Shown piece after piece: positions 36,612 to 46,235 of a DNA stretch of 64,000 nucleotides. The first letter of the stretch is position 1. The number at the start of each line of letters is the position of its first letter. The notes under the pieces were generated by a model. That model was not told where the DNA came from. It ran no database searches and was given only the letters and a program-made list of their open reading frames with translations. The translations under genes and the position numbers were made by a program. Location of the stretch: positions 43,749-107,748 of the forward strand of contig CALVZQ010000006.1 of assembly GCA_944372585.1 (NCBI GenBank). Reading direction: 5' to 3'. This DNA is from an uncultured Clostridia bacterium. GTDB lineage: Bacteria > Bacillota > Clostridia > Christensenellales > UBA1242.

Positions 36612-37082
36612 TTATTTAAGTTGATTTTTCCATTCTTCAAAATTGTATCTTGGATTTGCCGAACTTGTTGAGGACATATAGATCACTGGAATTTCTGTTG
36701 GATATAGTTTGAGAAAAAGATTGTATGCTGTCTTGCCATTGCAAAGCACTTTTTCTATTTTTGTGTTTGGTGGAAATAAAAATGAAAAGTCGGCGGTGGT
36801 TATGTTTGATTTTTCTAGGTCAATATCTGCGGAGCCTTTTAAATCGCTTTCTTGAATTACGTCCCATAGGGCGATGTTGTGTTTTTTTAGAAATGCTTTT
36901 TTGTCATCTGTGTTGTCCGAAATATTTTCATTGTAAACTTGTTCAAGCATTTTCCAAAATCGGTTTTGTTTGTTTCCGTAATAAAATCCTACGACGCGAC
37001 TCTTGACACTTGGAAAACTGCCCAAAATCAATATCTTTGAGTTTTCATCATAAATTGGGTCAAAGCCTTTATTCTTTTCCAT
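36612..37082 (-). CDS. DNA-deoxyinosine glycosylase (uracil-DNA glycosylase superfamily)
   Basis: A 156-residue single-domain glycosylase. ILILGSFPSVKSRVVGFYYGNKQNRFWKML, here quoted in parts as GSFPSVKSR and FYYGNKQNRFWK, is the signature of the hypoxanthine-DNA glycosylase group, which removes deaminated adenine from DNA. The late motif YMSSTSSANPRY fits the second conserved block. It starts one base inside the stop of the upstream nucleoside hydrolase (TAATG), so the two are expressed together. Confidence 0.83.
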   Translation of the reverse strand: MEKNKGFDPIYDENSKILILGSFPSVKSRVVGFYYGNKQNRFWKMLEQVYNENISDNTDDKKAFLKKHNIALWDVIQESDLKGSADIDLEKSNITTADFSFLFPPNTKIEKVLCNGKTAYNLFLKLYPTEIPVIYMSSTSSANPRYNFEEWKNQLK

Positions 37083-38041
37083 TATGATTCCATGTTTTTT
37101 AAAAAAGTTTTGTCTGTGATTTCAATTTTGCCCAATTCTTTGAGCTTTTTGAAAAGCATTTTTTGAATTTTGTTTCTTTTTACTCCAACAACAATCTTAA
37201 ATGTTCCTTTTTTGTTGTAATGAGCAAATGTTTTTCCGATGTCTTTTTCTGTGTCTACTTCAATGTCCGCTCTTTTTGTTTTGTAAAACCTTGGATAAAT
37301 CAAATAATAAGCGGTGACAATATCATTTGTTGTAATCCTTTTGTCTTTGTATCCTGGTTCCCAGTATGTTTCATATGTTTTTGCCAAAAATTTTCCAATG
37401 ATATTGGTGTTTTTTATTTCTTCAACTTGAGATTCTGTAAAATAACTCTCATCACTCCCTATACTTGATGGACACATTATGGTTGGAATTTTTGAATCAA
37501 CTGTTATTTTGAATGCAGGAGCATCTGTTCTGATGTTGAAAGATTTGTGATTTGGATCTGAACGTTTTCCATTTGGAGCTCCACCCATCATCAAAATATT
37601 TTTGATCAAGTCTTTGCTGTCAGGGTGTTTCATTAGAAGATGTGCAACATTTGTGTGAGGACCAAGCACTATCAAGGTGACTTCTTTTGGATTTTGTTTT
37701 AAAATGTCATACATCGCATCGGCCGCTTCAACTTTTTTAGGTTTGTGCTTTGTGGTTTTTGGTGGTTGATAATTTCCCAAGCCTTCTTTTCCGTGCATAA
37801 AAGTTGCATCTTCTGTGTTGTTGCCAAGACGCTTTTCATAGCCTTTTACGACGGGAATGTCTTTGTTGAAGATATCTAAAATGTGACATATATTTCTTGT
37901 TGCGTGGTCAATGTTGATGTTTCCGTTTGCAATTGTAAACAGTTTTATGTCAAATTGTGGATCGTTCAAGAGATATATAAGAGCGTTTGTGTCATCAACG
38001 CCAGGATCTGTGTCAACGATAACTTTAAATTTTTTCTTCAT
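37082..38041 (-). CDS. Nucleoside hydrolase (inosine/uridine-preferring family), paralogue 1
   Basis: A 319-residue N-ribohydrolase releasing a base from ribonucleosides. The calcium-binding DTDPGVDDTNAL motif, TIANGNINIDHATRN and LGPHTNVAHLL are present. In the C-terminal active-site segment the usual His-Asp reads Asn-Asp (ITTNDIVTAYYL), so the leaving-group acid differs. AGGAG precedes the ATG at 38041. It forms an operon with the deoxyinosine glycosylase and is one of three such hydrolases in the window. A specific substrate cannot be given. Confidence 0.88.
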   Translation of the reverse strand: MKKKFKVIVDTDPGVDDTNALIYLLNDPQFDIKLFTIANGNINIDHATRNICHILDIFNKDIPVVKGYEKRLGNNTEDATFMHGKEGLGNYQPPKTTKHKPKKVEAADAMYDILKQNPKEVTLIVLGPHTNVAHLLMKHPDSKDLIKNILMMGGAPNGKRSDPNHKSFNIRTDAPAFKITVDSKIPTIMCPSSIGSDESYFTESQVEEIKNTNIIGKFLAKTYETYWEPGYKDKRITTNDIVTAYYLIYPRFYKTKRADIEVDTEKDIGKTFAHYNKKGTFKIVVGVKRNKIQKMLFKKLKELGKIEITDKTFLKNMES

Positions 38042-38180
38042 CTTTTTCTCCTAATGAATTTGTGGATCTATTTTTATAGTATAAAGATTTTTGTTGAAAT
38101 TGTAAAGCAATTTGATTGAGTTTGATTGTCTTTAATGTTTGTTGATTTGATATTATATTTGTGAAAATTGTCCATTTGTT

Positions 38181-38208
38181 TTGTATATTTATGTTTTTGT
38201 GTTATTAT
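38181..38208 (+). promoter_or_regulatory. Predicted promoter of the YhhN-like gene (leaderless)
   Basis: TTGTAT (38181-38186), 16 bases, TATTAT (38203-38208), then six bases and ATG 38215. Confidence 0.5.
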
Positions 38209-38214
38209 ATTCTC

Positions 38215-38928
38215 ATGGGAAAAAGCAAAGCGTCAGTTTTTAAGGTGATTATGACAGTAATTTTCGCATTACTTGTGTTTGCATCGTCTTTTTATGTGAT
38301 TTTTGGGAATTTTGATGAAAATTCAAATTTAAAATTGCAATATTTTGCATATGCTTGCGTGGGTTTATGTTTTTTGTTTTCATTATGTTTCATCAAAATA
38401 AATTTGAAAAAAATCCTTCTAACTCTTGGCTTAGCATTTGTTGTGATTGCAGATTATTTTTTGATCTTGATGCCTTCAGAACAAAATAAACTTGTTGGTG
38501 TTTGTGTTTTCTGTGTTTTTCAATTTGTTTTGTTGCTTTACACATTGTTTTTGAACCAAAGCATTGGAATAAGAATTGTCAACATTGCCATCAGACTTAC
38601 TTTGTGTTTGCTTGCGTATTTCCTTATTCCAAATTATTTTGAAGTTGGGACTTTGGAACTTGTTTCAATTATGTATATATTAAATTTCTTGGTGTCACTA
38701 ATCTTTCTTTTGATTCATGTTAAATCAGAATGGTTGCTGTTTTTAGGTTGTTTATTATTCTTCCTTTGTGATATTGTTGTTGGACTGAAAAATGGGGGAA
38801 TTGCACTACTAAATTTGTCCGGCCCATTTGTTGATTTCTTAAACAGTGGAGATATTTCATTTTATTTATATATCCCAGGTTTGTTCTTGATTGCAACTTC
38901 TTCAGTCTATGCAAAAAAGAAAAATTAG
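38215..38928 (+). CDS. YhhN/lysoplasmalogenase-like membrane protein
   Basis: A 237-residue protein made of about eight hydrophobic helices. The spacing of helices and the blocks LGLAFVVIADYFLIL and FLGCLLFFLCDIVVGL, each with an Asp inside a helix, resemble the YhhN family, some members of which hydrolyse lysoplasmalogens. Similarity is modest and I would not assign the activity. The frame is open to GTG 38161, but the promoter predicts ATG 38215 and no ribosome site supports either. leuS follows after 32 bases. Confidence 0.6.
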   Translation: MGKSKASVFKVIMTVIFALLVFASSFYVIFGNFDENSNLKLQYFAYACVGLCFLFSLCFIKINLKKILLTLGLAFVVIADYFLILMPSEQNKLVGVCVFCVFQFVLLLYTLFLNQSIGIRIVNIAIRLTLCLLAYFLIPNYFEVGTLELVSIMYILNFLVSLIFLLIHVKSEWLLFLGCLLFFLCDIVVGLKNGGIALLNLSGPFVDFLNSGDISFYLYIPGLFLIATSSVYAKKKN

Positions 38929-38960
38929 TTTTGATTTTTATTAACTAGGAGTGTTTTACA

Positions 38961-41378
38961 ATGAAAAATTATGATTTTAAAACCATTGAGAAAAAGTGGC
39001 AAGATAAGTGGTTTAAGGAAAATTCTTTTAAGGCGATTGATTTTCACCCTACAAAACCTAAATATTATGTTTTGTACGAATTTTTCAATATAAGTGGAAA
39101 TCTTCATATGGGACACTTGAAGGGCACTGTTCCTTCTGATGCTTTGGCTCGTATGAAAAGATTTCAGGGATATAATGTTTTGTTCCCTATTGGGGGTGAT
39201 TCTTTTGGACTTCCTGCAGAAAATGCAGCAATAAAAAATGGCATAAATCCTCACAAATTTGTCGAAGAGGGAGCAAAAAAAGCTTTTGAACAATCCAGAA
39301 AGATTGGACTTTCTTTTGATTGGGACAGAACTTTCTGCACTTCTGACCCAGATTATTACAAATGGACTCAATGGATTTTCTTGCAACTTTACAACCATGG
39401 AAAAGCATACAAAAAAGAGGGTGTTGTCAACTTCTGTCCAAATTGCAAAACTGTGCTTTCCAATGAAGACAGCCAAGGTGGAAAGTGTGACAGATGTGGC
39501 GGAGAGGTCATTCAAAAGAAACGCTGGGTTTGGTATTTGAAAATGAAGGAGTATTCAGAAAAACTCCTTGACAACATTGACAAGATCAATATGGCAGAGA
39601 GTTTGAAAGAGGCTCAAAGAAATTGGATTGGAAAAAGCGAGGGTATGCAAGTTGCTTTTGATCTTTTCAATGATAAAAACGAAAAATTGGGCAAAGTGGA
39701 AATTTTTACCACTTGCATTGAAACCATCTATGGTGTAACTTATGTTGTGCTTGCTCCAGAAAATTCACTGATTGATAGTTTTAAGAGTAATATTAAAAAT
39801 TGGACAGAAATTGAAGATTACAGAAAGAAAACTGCTCTGAGAAGTGAGTTTGACAGATTGTCTGACCAAAAGAATAAGACTGGTTGCAAAGTCGACGGGC
39901 TTTATGTTGTCAACCCTGTCAACAAGAAAAAAGTTCCTTTGTATCTTGCTGACTTTGTTTTGGCTGGATATGGAACAGGGGCTGTTATGGCGGTTCCCGC
40001 TCATGACCAAAGAGATTGGGACTTTGCAAAGACTTACAACATTCCGATCATTCAAGTTATTGAAGGAGACAGTGATAGGGCTGTTGAGAAAAAAGAATAT
40101 TTGAGTGCAAACAGCAAGATGATGAATTCTGCAGAATTTGATGGAATGAATGTTTTGCAAGCAAAGAAAAAAATTGCTGATAAGGTTGTCTCTTTGGGAG
40201 CTGGACAAAAACAAATCAACTACAAAATGCAAGATTGGCCTTTTAATCGTCAGAGATATTGGGGAGAACCATTTCCAATTATCTTCTGTGACCATTGTGG
40301 AACAGTTGCACTTGACGAAAAAGATTTGCCTCTCGTTTTGCCTGAGACTGATGACTATTTACCAAATGAAAAAGGTGATTCTCCTTTGTCTAAAGTTAAA
40401 GACTGGGTGGAATGTAAGTGTCCAAAATGTGGAAGAATTGCTCATAGAGAAACTGACACAATGCCAAACTGGGCAGGTTCGAGTTGGTATTGGCTTCGTT
40501 ATACTGACCCTCACAATCCAAATGCTCTTGCAGATTTTGAGAAATTGAAATATTGGGGGAGTGTTGATTGCTACACTGGTGGAACGGAACACATCACTCG
40601 TCATGTGCTTTATGCGTTTTTCTGGCAAAACTTCTTATATGAAATTGGTGTGGTCCCGACAAGAGAACCTTTCCTTAGAAAAATGGGAAGTGGATTGATT
40701 TTGGACGACCAAGGAAAGAAAATGAGCAAGAGTTCGACAAATGGTGTTTCTCCACTTGAAGTTATTGACAAGTATGGTGCAGATGCTGCAAGACTTCATG
40801 TTCATTTCTTGGGAGGATATGAGGACAACACTCCTTGGACTTATGACGGAATTTCTGGAATAACTGCATTTTTGGATAGAGTTTGGGCATTGCAAGAGAT
40901 TGTCAAGGGGGAAGACGTTTCAAAAGAACACAAAATTGAACTTAACAAACTGATTAAAAAGGTTACTGATGACCTTGAAGATTTGAAATTGAACACATCA
41001 ATTTCTGCTCTTATGATTTTTCTTAAGAAAGTCAGGGAAGATAAATTTATTACGAAAGCAGAATTGAAAGCCTTTTTGATTTTGTTAAATCCTATGGCAC
41101 CACATATCACAAGTGAAATTTTTGAAAATGTTTTCAAGTCTCAGATTCTTGATGAGTCTTGGCCAAAATATGATGAGAAATATTTGGTTGAAGATACAAT
41201 CAATTTGCCAGTTCAAATCAATGGAAAACTGTTCAAAGTTATTCCAGTTGCAAAAGATATTTTACAAGAAGACTTACTTGCCAAAATTGAAAAACAATAT
41301 CCAGAGGTTTATAATAAGGACGTTACACTCAAAAAGGTGGTTTATGTTCCAAATAGAATTATCAATTTGATTAAATAA
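38961..41378 (+). CDS. leuS: Leucyl-tRNA synthetase
   Basis: An 805-residue class I synthetase. HMGH near residue 50 and KMSKS near 587 are the ATP-binding signatures; the CP1 editing domain is present with GTGAVMAVPAHDQRDWDF, and zinc-type Cys pairs occur at CPNC/CDRCGG and CDHCG/CPKCG. TAGGAG precedes ATG 38961. There is no T-box in the 32-base gap, so any amino-acid control must act on an upstream promoter or be absent. Confidence 0.96.
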   Translation: MKNYDFKTIEKKWQDKWFKENSFKAIDFHPTKPKYYVLYEFFNISGNLHMGHLKGTVPSDALARMKRFQGYNVLFPIGGDSFGLPAENAAIKNGINPHKFVEEGAKKAFEQSRKIGLSFDWDRTFCTSDPDYYKWTQWIFLQLYNHGKAYKKEGVVNFCPNCKTVLSNEDSQGGKCDRCGGEVIQKKRWVWYLKMKEYSEKLLDNIDKINMAESLKEAQRNWIGKSEGMQVAFDLFNDKNEKLGKVEIFTTCIETIYGVTYVVLAPENSLIDSFKSNIKNWTEIEDYRKKTALRSEFDRLSDQKNKTGCKVDGLYVVNPVNKKKVPLYLADFVLAGYGTGAVMAVPAHDQRDWDFAKTYNIPIIQVIEGDSDRAVEKKEYLSANSKMMNSAEFDGMNVLQAKKKIADKVVSLGAGQKQINYKMQDWPFNRQRYWGEPFPIIFCDHCGTVALDEKDLPLVLPETDDYLPNEKGDSPLSKVKDWVECKCPKCGRIAHRETDTMPNWAGSSWYWLRYTDPHNPNALADFEKLKYWGSVDCYTGGTEHITRHVLYAFFWQNFLYEIGVVPTREPFLRKMGSGLILDDQGKKMSKSSTNGVSPLEVIDKYGADAARLHVHFLGGYEDNTPWTYDGISGITAFLDRVWALQEIVKGEDVSKEHKIELNKLIKKVTDDLEDLKLNTSISALMIFLKKVREDKFITKAELKAFLILLNPMAPHITSEIFENVFKSQILDESWPKYDEKYLVEDTINLPVQINGKLFKVIPVAKDILQEDLLAKIEKQYPEVYNKDVTLKKVVYVPNRIINLIK

Positions 41379-41400
41379 ACTTAATTATTGGGAAGAAAAA

Positions 41401-41427
41401 AATAACTGCGGTTGCAGTTATTTTTTA
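41401..41427 (+). terminator. Terminator between convergent leuS and the acidic membrane protein
   Basis: AATAACTGC (41401-41409), loop GGTT, GCAGTTATT (41414-41422), T run on the plus strand and A run on the other side, so it may work in both directions. Confidence 0.85.
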
Positions 41428-41434
41428 ACTATTA

Positions 41435-42559
41435 TTATTCGTTTGATTCATTGTTTTCTGAAGGTTGTTCTGTTTCTGTGTTTTCAGGTTTTTCTTCAGT
41501 AGTTTTTCTTTTTCTTCTCTTTGCTTTCTTTTCTTCGGTCAATTCTTCTTTTGCTTCTGAAATGTTTTTGAAAACAATATCAATCATATTTTTTGCAACT
41601 GGAACTGATTCTGCAGAATCAATCTCAATGATGACTGGTTTTTCTTTGATTTTGACATTCTTTTCTTTCTTTGAATAGTATTTAAGTTCGCTGCTTCCAG
41701 CCATGAAATTGCAAAGGAGTGATTCTTTTGAAAATTTTGCATCTAACAATTTCATTGAACCAATTTTTACTGTTTTATGATATTTTGCGTTTGAACATTT
41801 TGCACCTTGTTTTTCCATTGCGTATTCCAATATTTCATTGAAATAACCTTGTCTGTCAGCATCTAATTCTGCAAATTGTTCATCAAATGTTTTCTTTGGT
41901 TCGTTTGAAAAGATGACGCCTTGCTCTGTGATTTCTTCTTTTGCTTCTTCAGTTGTTTCTGTGTTTTCTGTTTCTTCTATGTTTTCGTTTTCTGCCTCTT
42001 CAACTTCTTCCGAAACAACTTCAACTTCTTCTTTGTTTTCTTCCAACAATGCAACAGGTTCTTCTGTTTCAGGGGCATTCAAAAGTTTTTGTTCTTCATC
42101 TTCAATTGTTTCTTCTTCGACTGTTTCTTCTGTTTCTGTGGCAGAAGTTTCAACTGGTTCTGTGACTGGTTCTGCTATGTTAGCGCTTTCTTCTGTTGCC
42201 ATTGTCTCATTTTCAACTTTCTTATTTGCATTTGATTTGATGATTGCGTTTATGATTAATGCCAAACAAATCGCAACAACTGCATATCCCAAACTTGTTC
42301 CAAAAGCTACACCAAGTGAAACTGCAAGATCAAATTCATATATGTTCATAAATAAGTATACCCAAAAGAAGATTGCAATTACTGGGAAAATTATTGTTGT
42401 CAAGACTGATGTGACTTTTCCAGCATCTTTATGTCTTGCAAAGAAAATAAATCCAGCAATGCTTACAACTGAAAAGATTAATGCAAGTATGAAAGCAGCA
42501 TAACCATCAGCAGTCAAGTTATTGAAGTTCATTCCTGCACATAATGTCGAAAAATTCAT
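41435..42559 (-). CDS. Membrane protein with long acidic linker, unknown function
   Basis: A 374-residue protein. Residues about 20-110 contain three or four membrane helices; residues 115-225 are a low-complexity Glu/Thr/Val-rich linker; residues 225-335 form a folded domain (FDEQFAELDADRQGYFNEIL...SKESLLCNFMAGSSEL); the tail is a basic then acidic K/R/E/T stretch. The folded domain recalls an uncharacterised Clostridia domain that I cannot name. GGAGGT lies before the ATG at 42559. It is not in an operon. Confidence 0.75.
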   Translation of the reverse strand: MNFSTLCAGMNFNNLTADGYAAFILALIFSVVSIAGFIFFARHKDAGKVTSVLTTIIFPVIAIFFWVYLFMNIYEFDLAVSLGVAFGTSLGYAVVAICLALIINAIIKSNANKKVENETMATEESANIAEPVTEPVETSATETEETVEEETIEDEEQKLLNAPETEEPVALLEENKEEVEVVSEEVEEAENENIEETENTETTEEAKEEITEQGVIFSNEPKKTFDEQFAELDADRQGYFNEILEYAMEKQGAKCSNAKYHKTVKIGSMKLLDAKFSKESLLCNFMAGSSELKYYSKKEKNVKIKEKPVIIEIDSAESVPVAKNMIDIVFKNISEAKEELTEEKKAKRRKRKTTEEKPENTETEQPSENNESNE

Positions 42560-42661
42560 ATTCTACCTCCGATTTATGTTTATATTCTATCATGTTTGGC
42601 TATGTTTGTCAATATAGGTTTGAAAATTATTTTTGTTTTTTTGTTAAAAATGTCAAAAAAA

Positions 42662-42690
42662 TTGCAAAATGTTGTTTTTATAGGTATAAT
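42662..42690 (+). promoter_or_regulatory. Predicted promoter of the exported beta-domain protein (leaderless)
   Basis: TTGCAA (42662-42667), 17 bases, TATAAT (42685-42690), then six bases and ATG 42697. No ribosome binding site. Confidence 0.65.
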
Positions 42691-42696
42691 ATTCAT

Positions 42697-43617
42697 ATGA
42701 GTAAAAAACAATGGATTATTTATAGTGCTGTTTGTGTGGCGATTGTTGCAATAATCGTTGGATTTTATTTTGTGTTTTTTGGAAATGATATTATCGAAAT
42801 TGTCCCTAATTCTGTGAAAGTGGAAGAAATTGATGATGAATATTATCTTGTCACTGATTATAGCGGAGAATATGGTTATCAATTCAAATTGGAACAATTT
42901 TTGAGTGATGAATATGTCACCGTTGCAGTGGTTGATAGTGATGTGAACATGATTAATTTGAATGAAAGTGAGATTGACATTATCGCTGGGCAACGTTATC
43001 GCTTTTCCGCTTGTTACACGACTGAAAATGGTGCTGGGAACGGTGGATTTTCACAAAGCTTAGAGTGGCAACCTGGTTGGGCTCTGGACACTGTGGACTA
43101 TGAAACAGTGTCTTTTGATGACGAAACTCAAATGTTGACATGGGGAAGTGTTTATTTGGCTGATGGTTATGTTGTCAAATTTGTTGATGTGAATGGCAAT
43201 GTTGTTGAACTTTCCACTGGAAGCAACTCCATTTCTGTTCAAGATGTTGAAGCCGGCAAATATAAAGTCTATGTCTTTGCACAGTCTTTAAATTTATTTC
43301 TAACACAATCTTATGCGGGTGAGGGGTTTGACATAACCATAACTCGCAAGAACATGATTGACAGTGTTTCTAGAGAAGCTGAAAGTTTGAAAATACATTG
43401 CACCGAAACAGTTGAAAAGTTTGAGGTCTATATTGATGAGCAATTGAAAGGAGTGCTTTCTGTTTCTAGTTTTGAAACTGAAAATGGGCTTTATCTCTAC
43501 ACTTTTGAAAATGTCGATTTTTTGTTTGGGCAAACTGACTTTGAAAAGTCGGTTGTGCAAATTAAATCCCTGGCTCGTGGTTGTGTTTTGGAAAGCGATT
43601 TGTTTGAAATAAATTGA
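42697..43617 (+). CDS. Membrane-anchored extracellular beta-domain protein, unknown
   Basis: A 306-residue protein with one N-terminal helix (WIIYSAVCVAIVAIIVGFYF), no lipobox, and an outside portion with strand-rich modules resembling fibronectin type III: FDDETQMLTWGSVYLADGYVV and the following VQDVEAGKYKVYVFAQS are the clearest. A further module begins near residue 210. No enzyme motif is seen. It could be a surface or forespore-envelope protein. It precedes the gerA operon but is separated from it by a terminator. Confidence 0.7.
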   Translation: MSKKQWIIYSAVCVAIVAIIVGFYFVFFGNDIIEIVPNSVKVEEIDDEYYLVTDYSGEYGYQFKLEQFLSDEYVTVAVVDSDVNMINLNESEIDIIAGQRYRFSACYTTENGAGNGGFSQSLEWQPGWALDTVDYETVSFDDETQMLTWGSVYLADGYVVKFVDVNGNVVELSTGSNSISVQDVEAGKYKVYVFAQSLNLFLTQSYAGEGFDITITRKNMIDSVSREAESLKIHCTETVEKFEVYIDEQLKGVLSVSSFETENGLYLYTFENVDFLFGQTDFEKSVVQIKSLARGCVLESDLFEIN

Positions 43618-43638
43618 CAATTTGTTGTTTTGAATTGG

Positions 43639-43663
43639 GGCAAACATTTGTTTGTCTTTTTTC
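43639..43663 (+). terminator. Intrinsic terminator upstream of gerA
   Basis: GGCAAAC (43639-43645) pairs with GTTTGTC (43650-43656, one G-T), followed by T. Confidence 0.75.
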
Positions 43664-43732
43664 TTTATTAAGAATTTTTATCTTATATATTTTTTTATTT
43701 TTTGTTTATACTAGCAAAAAGAGGAGACATTT

Positions 43733-45160
43733 GTGGAAGTAAAAAAAGAGATTGATAAATTTAAGAAACAACTCCATAACTCAATTGATGTGACAAGCAG
43801 AGAAATGGCAAAAAATGATGTTTATGTCGGTTTTGTATATCTGAAAAGCATCACAGACAATCTTATTTTTTCAACTGCAATCTATGACCCAATTTTGAAG
43901 TTTCAAGGAGATTTGACATTTGACAATTTGTCACAAATAATCAAGTGCAACGATGTTTCAGTTGTTAAGGAAGATGATGTTATTTCAAAAATTTTGAAAG
44001 GCTCGGTGATTATTTTGCTTTCAAACAGTGAAGAATTTTTGGCGATTGACATTTTGAAATTTAATATGAGAACTCCTTCAGAACCGCCAACCTCTCCTGT
44101 CATCATGGGACCCCGTGAAGGATTTACTGAAGATTTGAAAACAAACATCACCTTGATCAGAAGAAGATTCTGTTCACAGCAACTTGTTTTTGAGCAGGCA
44201 ATGGTCGGGGAAGAAACTCAAACGCAAGTTGTTTTGGCTTATTTGAATGATGTCGCTGACAAAAAAATTGTTAAAGAAATCAAAAACAAACTTTCAAAAA
44301 TCAAAATTGACGGAATTGTGGATTCTTATTATCTTCTCTCGTTGCTTTCAAATCGTCCAAATTCTCTGCTTAAACAAATTGGAAATTCGGAAAAGCCAGA
44401 CATTGTTGCCGCAAAAATGCTGGAAGGTAGGGTGGCAGTCATTGTTGACAATTCCCCAATCGTGCTGACAATCCCTTTTGTCTTTTTGGAAGATTTGCAA
44501 AACAGCAATGATTATTACACAAATTATATCTATTCAGGTTTTTTGAGAGTTATCAGACTGATCGGCTTGTTGATTGCAGTTGTTGGACCTGGAACTTATA
44601 TTGCTTTGCAGTTGTTTCATTATAACGTTCTTCCAATCAAATATTTGATTACAATTGCTGATGCCACTCAGCAAGTGCCTTTCACACCATTTATTGAAAT
44701 TTTGTTTATTTCGTTGTTATTTCAAATCCTTTATGAAGTCAGTTTGAGACTTCCAAGCTATTTGGGACTTGCAACTTCCATTGTTGGAGCATTGATTTTG
44801 GGGGATACTGGGGTTAAGGCGGGACTTATTTCTCCACCTTCCGTGATTGTGGTTGCCATTGCAAAGATCGCTCTCTACACAGTTCCAGAACAATCTGCAC
44901 AAATCAACGTTTTGCAATTCATTTTTCTTATCATTGGAGCATCTTTGGGACTTTTGGGATTGATTGGTGGAACAATTTATTTCCTCGCTTATGCAAATTC
45001 AATTGAAAATTATGGTGCGCCTTATCTTGCTCCATTTTCTCCTTTTATTTTGTCGGATAATAAAGATGGAATTTTGAAAGTGCCATTAAGTGACATGAAA
45101 AACAGACCAAGATTTTTCAAAAATTCAAACAAGGACAGAATGAATGACAGTGAAAGATAA
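43733..45160 (+). CDS. gerAA: Spore germination receptor subunit A (GerA family)
   Basis: A 475-residue A subunit of a nutrient germinant receptor in the spore inner membrane. A soluble N-terminal domain of about 250 residues (with the conserved SEPPTSPVIMGPREGFTE split here as EPPTSPVIMGPREGF) precedes four or five helices including VVGPGTYIALQLFHYN, RLPSYLGLATSIVGALILG and SPPSVIVVAIAKIALYTVPE. GTG 43733 follows AGAGGAG by 6 bases. TATACTA at 43707-43713 is close to a sigma-G -10 box, fitting forespore expression, but no good -35 is seen. gerB overlaps by 17 bases. Confidence 0.93.
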   Translation: MEVKKEIDKFKKQLHNSIDVTSREMAKNDVYVGFVYLKSITDNLIFSTAIYDPILKFQGDLTFDNLSQIIKCNDVSVVKEDDVISKILKGSVIILLSNSEEFLAIDILKFNMRTPSEPPTSPVIMGPREGFTEDLKTNITLIRRRFCSQQLVFEQAMVGEETQTQVVLAYLNDVADKKIVKEIKNKLSKIKIDGIVDSYYLLSLLSNRPNSLLKQIGNSEKPDIVAAKMLEGRVAVIVDNSPIVLTIPFVFLEDLQNSNDYYTNYIYSGFLRVIRLIGLLIAVVGPGTYIALQLFHYNVLPIKYLITIADATQQVPFTPFIEILFISLLFQILYEVSLRLPSYLGLATSIVGALILGDTGVKAGLISPPSVIVVAIAKIALYTVPEQSAQINVLQFIFLIIGASLGLLGLIGGTIYFLAYANSIENYGAPYLAPFSPFILSDNKDGILKVPLSDMKNRPRFFKNSNKDRMNDSER

Positions 45161-46235
45161 GAGTGTTAATGCTTGGCAGACGGGTATCCTTTTGTTTATT
45201 CTGCTGTTTGCCAACAAAATTTTGGTTTTGCCATCTTTGCTATATGATGGGGCAAAGGTGGAAGCATTTTTCATTCCTATCATTCTTTTTTCTTTGGAGT
45301 TGGGAGTGTTGTTTTTGTTTTATAAGGTCAAAACAAAATTCCCGACACAATCTTTTGCTGAAATTGTCAAAAATCATTTTGGAAAAGTGGTTACTTATGT
45401 CATTTTCATTTTGATAATGGTCTTTTTCATTTGTAAAGCAGTTTTGCTGTATAACATAACCTACATTTTTTTTAGAAATTTGATATATAAAGAGGCGAAC
45501 AATATTTTGTTTCTGTTTTGCTTTTTGCCTGTCATTAATCATCTCGCAATTTCAGGGCTGAGAGTCATGGGAAGAACTGCACAATTGTTTTTTCCCGTTA
45601 TTGTTGTTATAACATTGTTTTGCATAGTTGTGGGATTTTTCGGAATTGAAAGCATGCCTTTGTTTTTTGAATCGTCTTTTTCTGATGTGATGTTGACAGC
45701 GTTAAGACATATTTCTTCTTTTGGTGATGTTTTGGTCTTGTTTGTTTTTATGGACAAAATTCAGATTAAAAAGGGACAGTGGAAAATTTTGTTTTCGCTT
45801 GCGGGAAGTGCAATGATTGTTGTGACAATAATTACTGTCGTTTTCATTTTTTCTTACACTTACACATCTTTTATGCATCCATATGCTCTTTTTGAAATTA
45901 TGAGTTATGTCAAAGAATATGGCGGACTTGGAAGAATTGACATCATTTCAATGATTTTGATTATTATTTACACCTATTTTCATTTGGCAATCTACCTAAA
46001 GGCTTTCATGGCTTCTTTCAGTGTTGTATTCAGAAAGATTGATGAAATCTATTCCGTTTTGACATTCAACTTTCTTTTTTTGATTTTTATCAACTTTTTG
46101 GTCTTAAATCTGGAAAAAGCAGTTTTCTATGGAGAAGATATTTTGCCATTTTTCTCTGTCATTTCTTTCATCATTGTCCCTGTTGTCTGTCTTGTGCTAT
46201 TGTGTTTCAAGCATAGGAAAAAGCGAGGTGATTGA
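45144..46235 (+). CDS. gerAB: Spore germination receptor subunit B (GerB family)
   Basis: A 363-residue APC-superfamily membrane protein, the germinant-binding subunit. About ten helices are visible; the LPSLLYDGAKVEAFF start and the HLAISGLRVMGRTAQLFFPVIV block fit the GerAB family. It overlaps gerA at its start and gerC at its end (TGATG), so the three subunits are made in a coupled way. Confidence 0.9.
   Translation: MTVKDKSVNAWQTGILLFILLFANKILVLPSLLYDGAKVEAFFIPIILFSLELGVLFLFYKVKTKFPTQSFAEIVKNHFGKVVTYVIFILIMVFFICKAVLLYNITYIFFRNLIYKEANNILFLFCFLPVINHLAISGLRVMGRTAQLFFPVIVVITLFCIVVGFFGIESMPLFFESSFSDVMLTALRHISSFGDVLVLFVFMDKIQIKKGQWKILFSLAGSAMIVVTIITVVFIFSYTYTSFMHPYALFEIMSYVKEYGGLGRIDIISMILIIIYTYFHLAIYLKAFMASFSVVFRKIDEIYSVLTFNFLFLIFINFLVLNLEKAVFYGEDILPFFSVISFIIVPVVCLVLLCFKHRKKRGD

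Noticed and set aside
38929-38960. T-box riboswitch before leuS
   Set aside because: The gap is only 32 bases and has no T-box sequence.
41913-42503. Plus-strand frame of 196 codons opposite the acidic membrane protein
   Set aside because: Ser/Phe/Val-rich complement of the Glu/Thr-rich linker; the minus-strand gene has a strong ribosome site and membrane helices.
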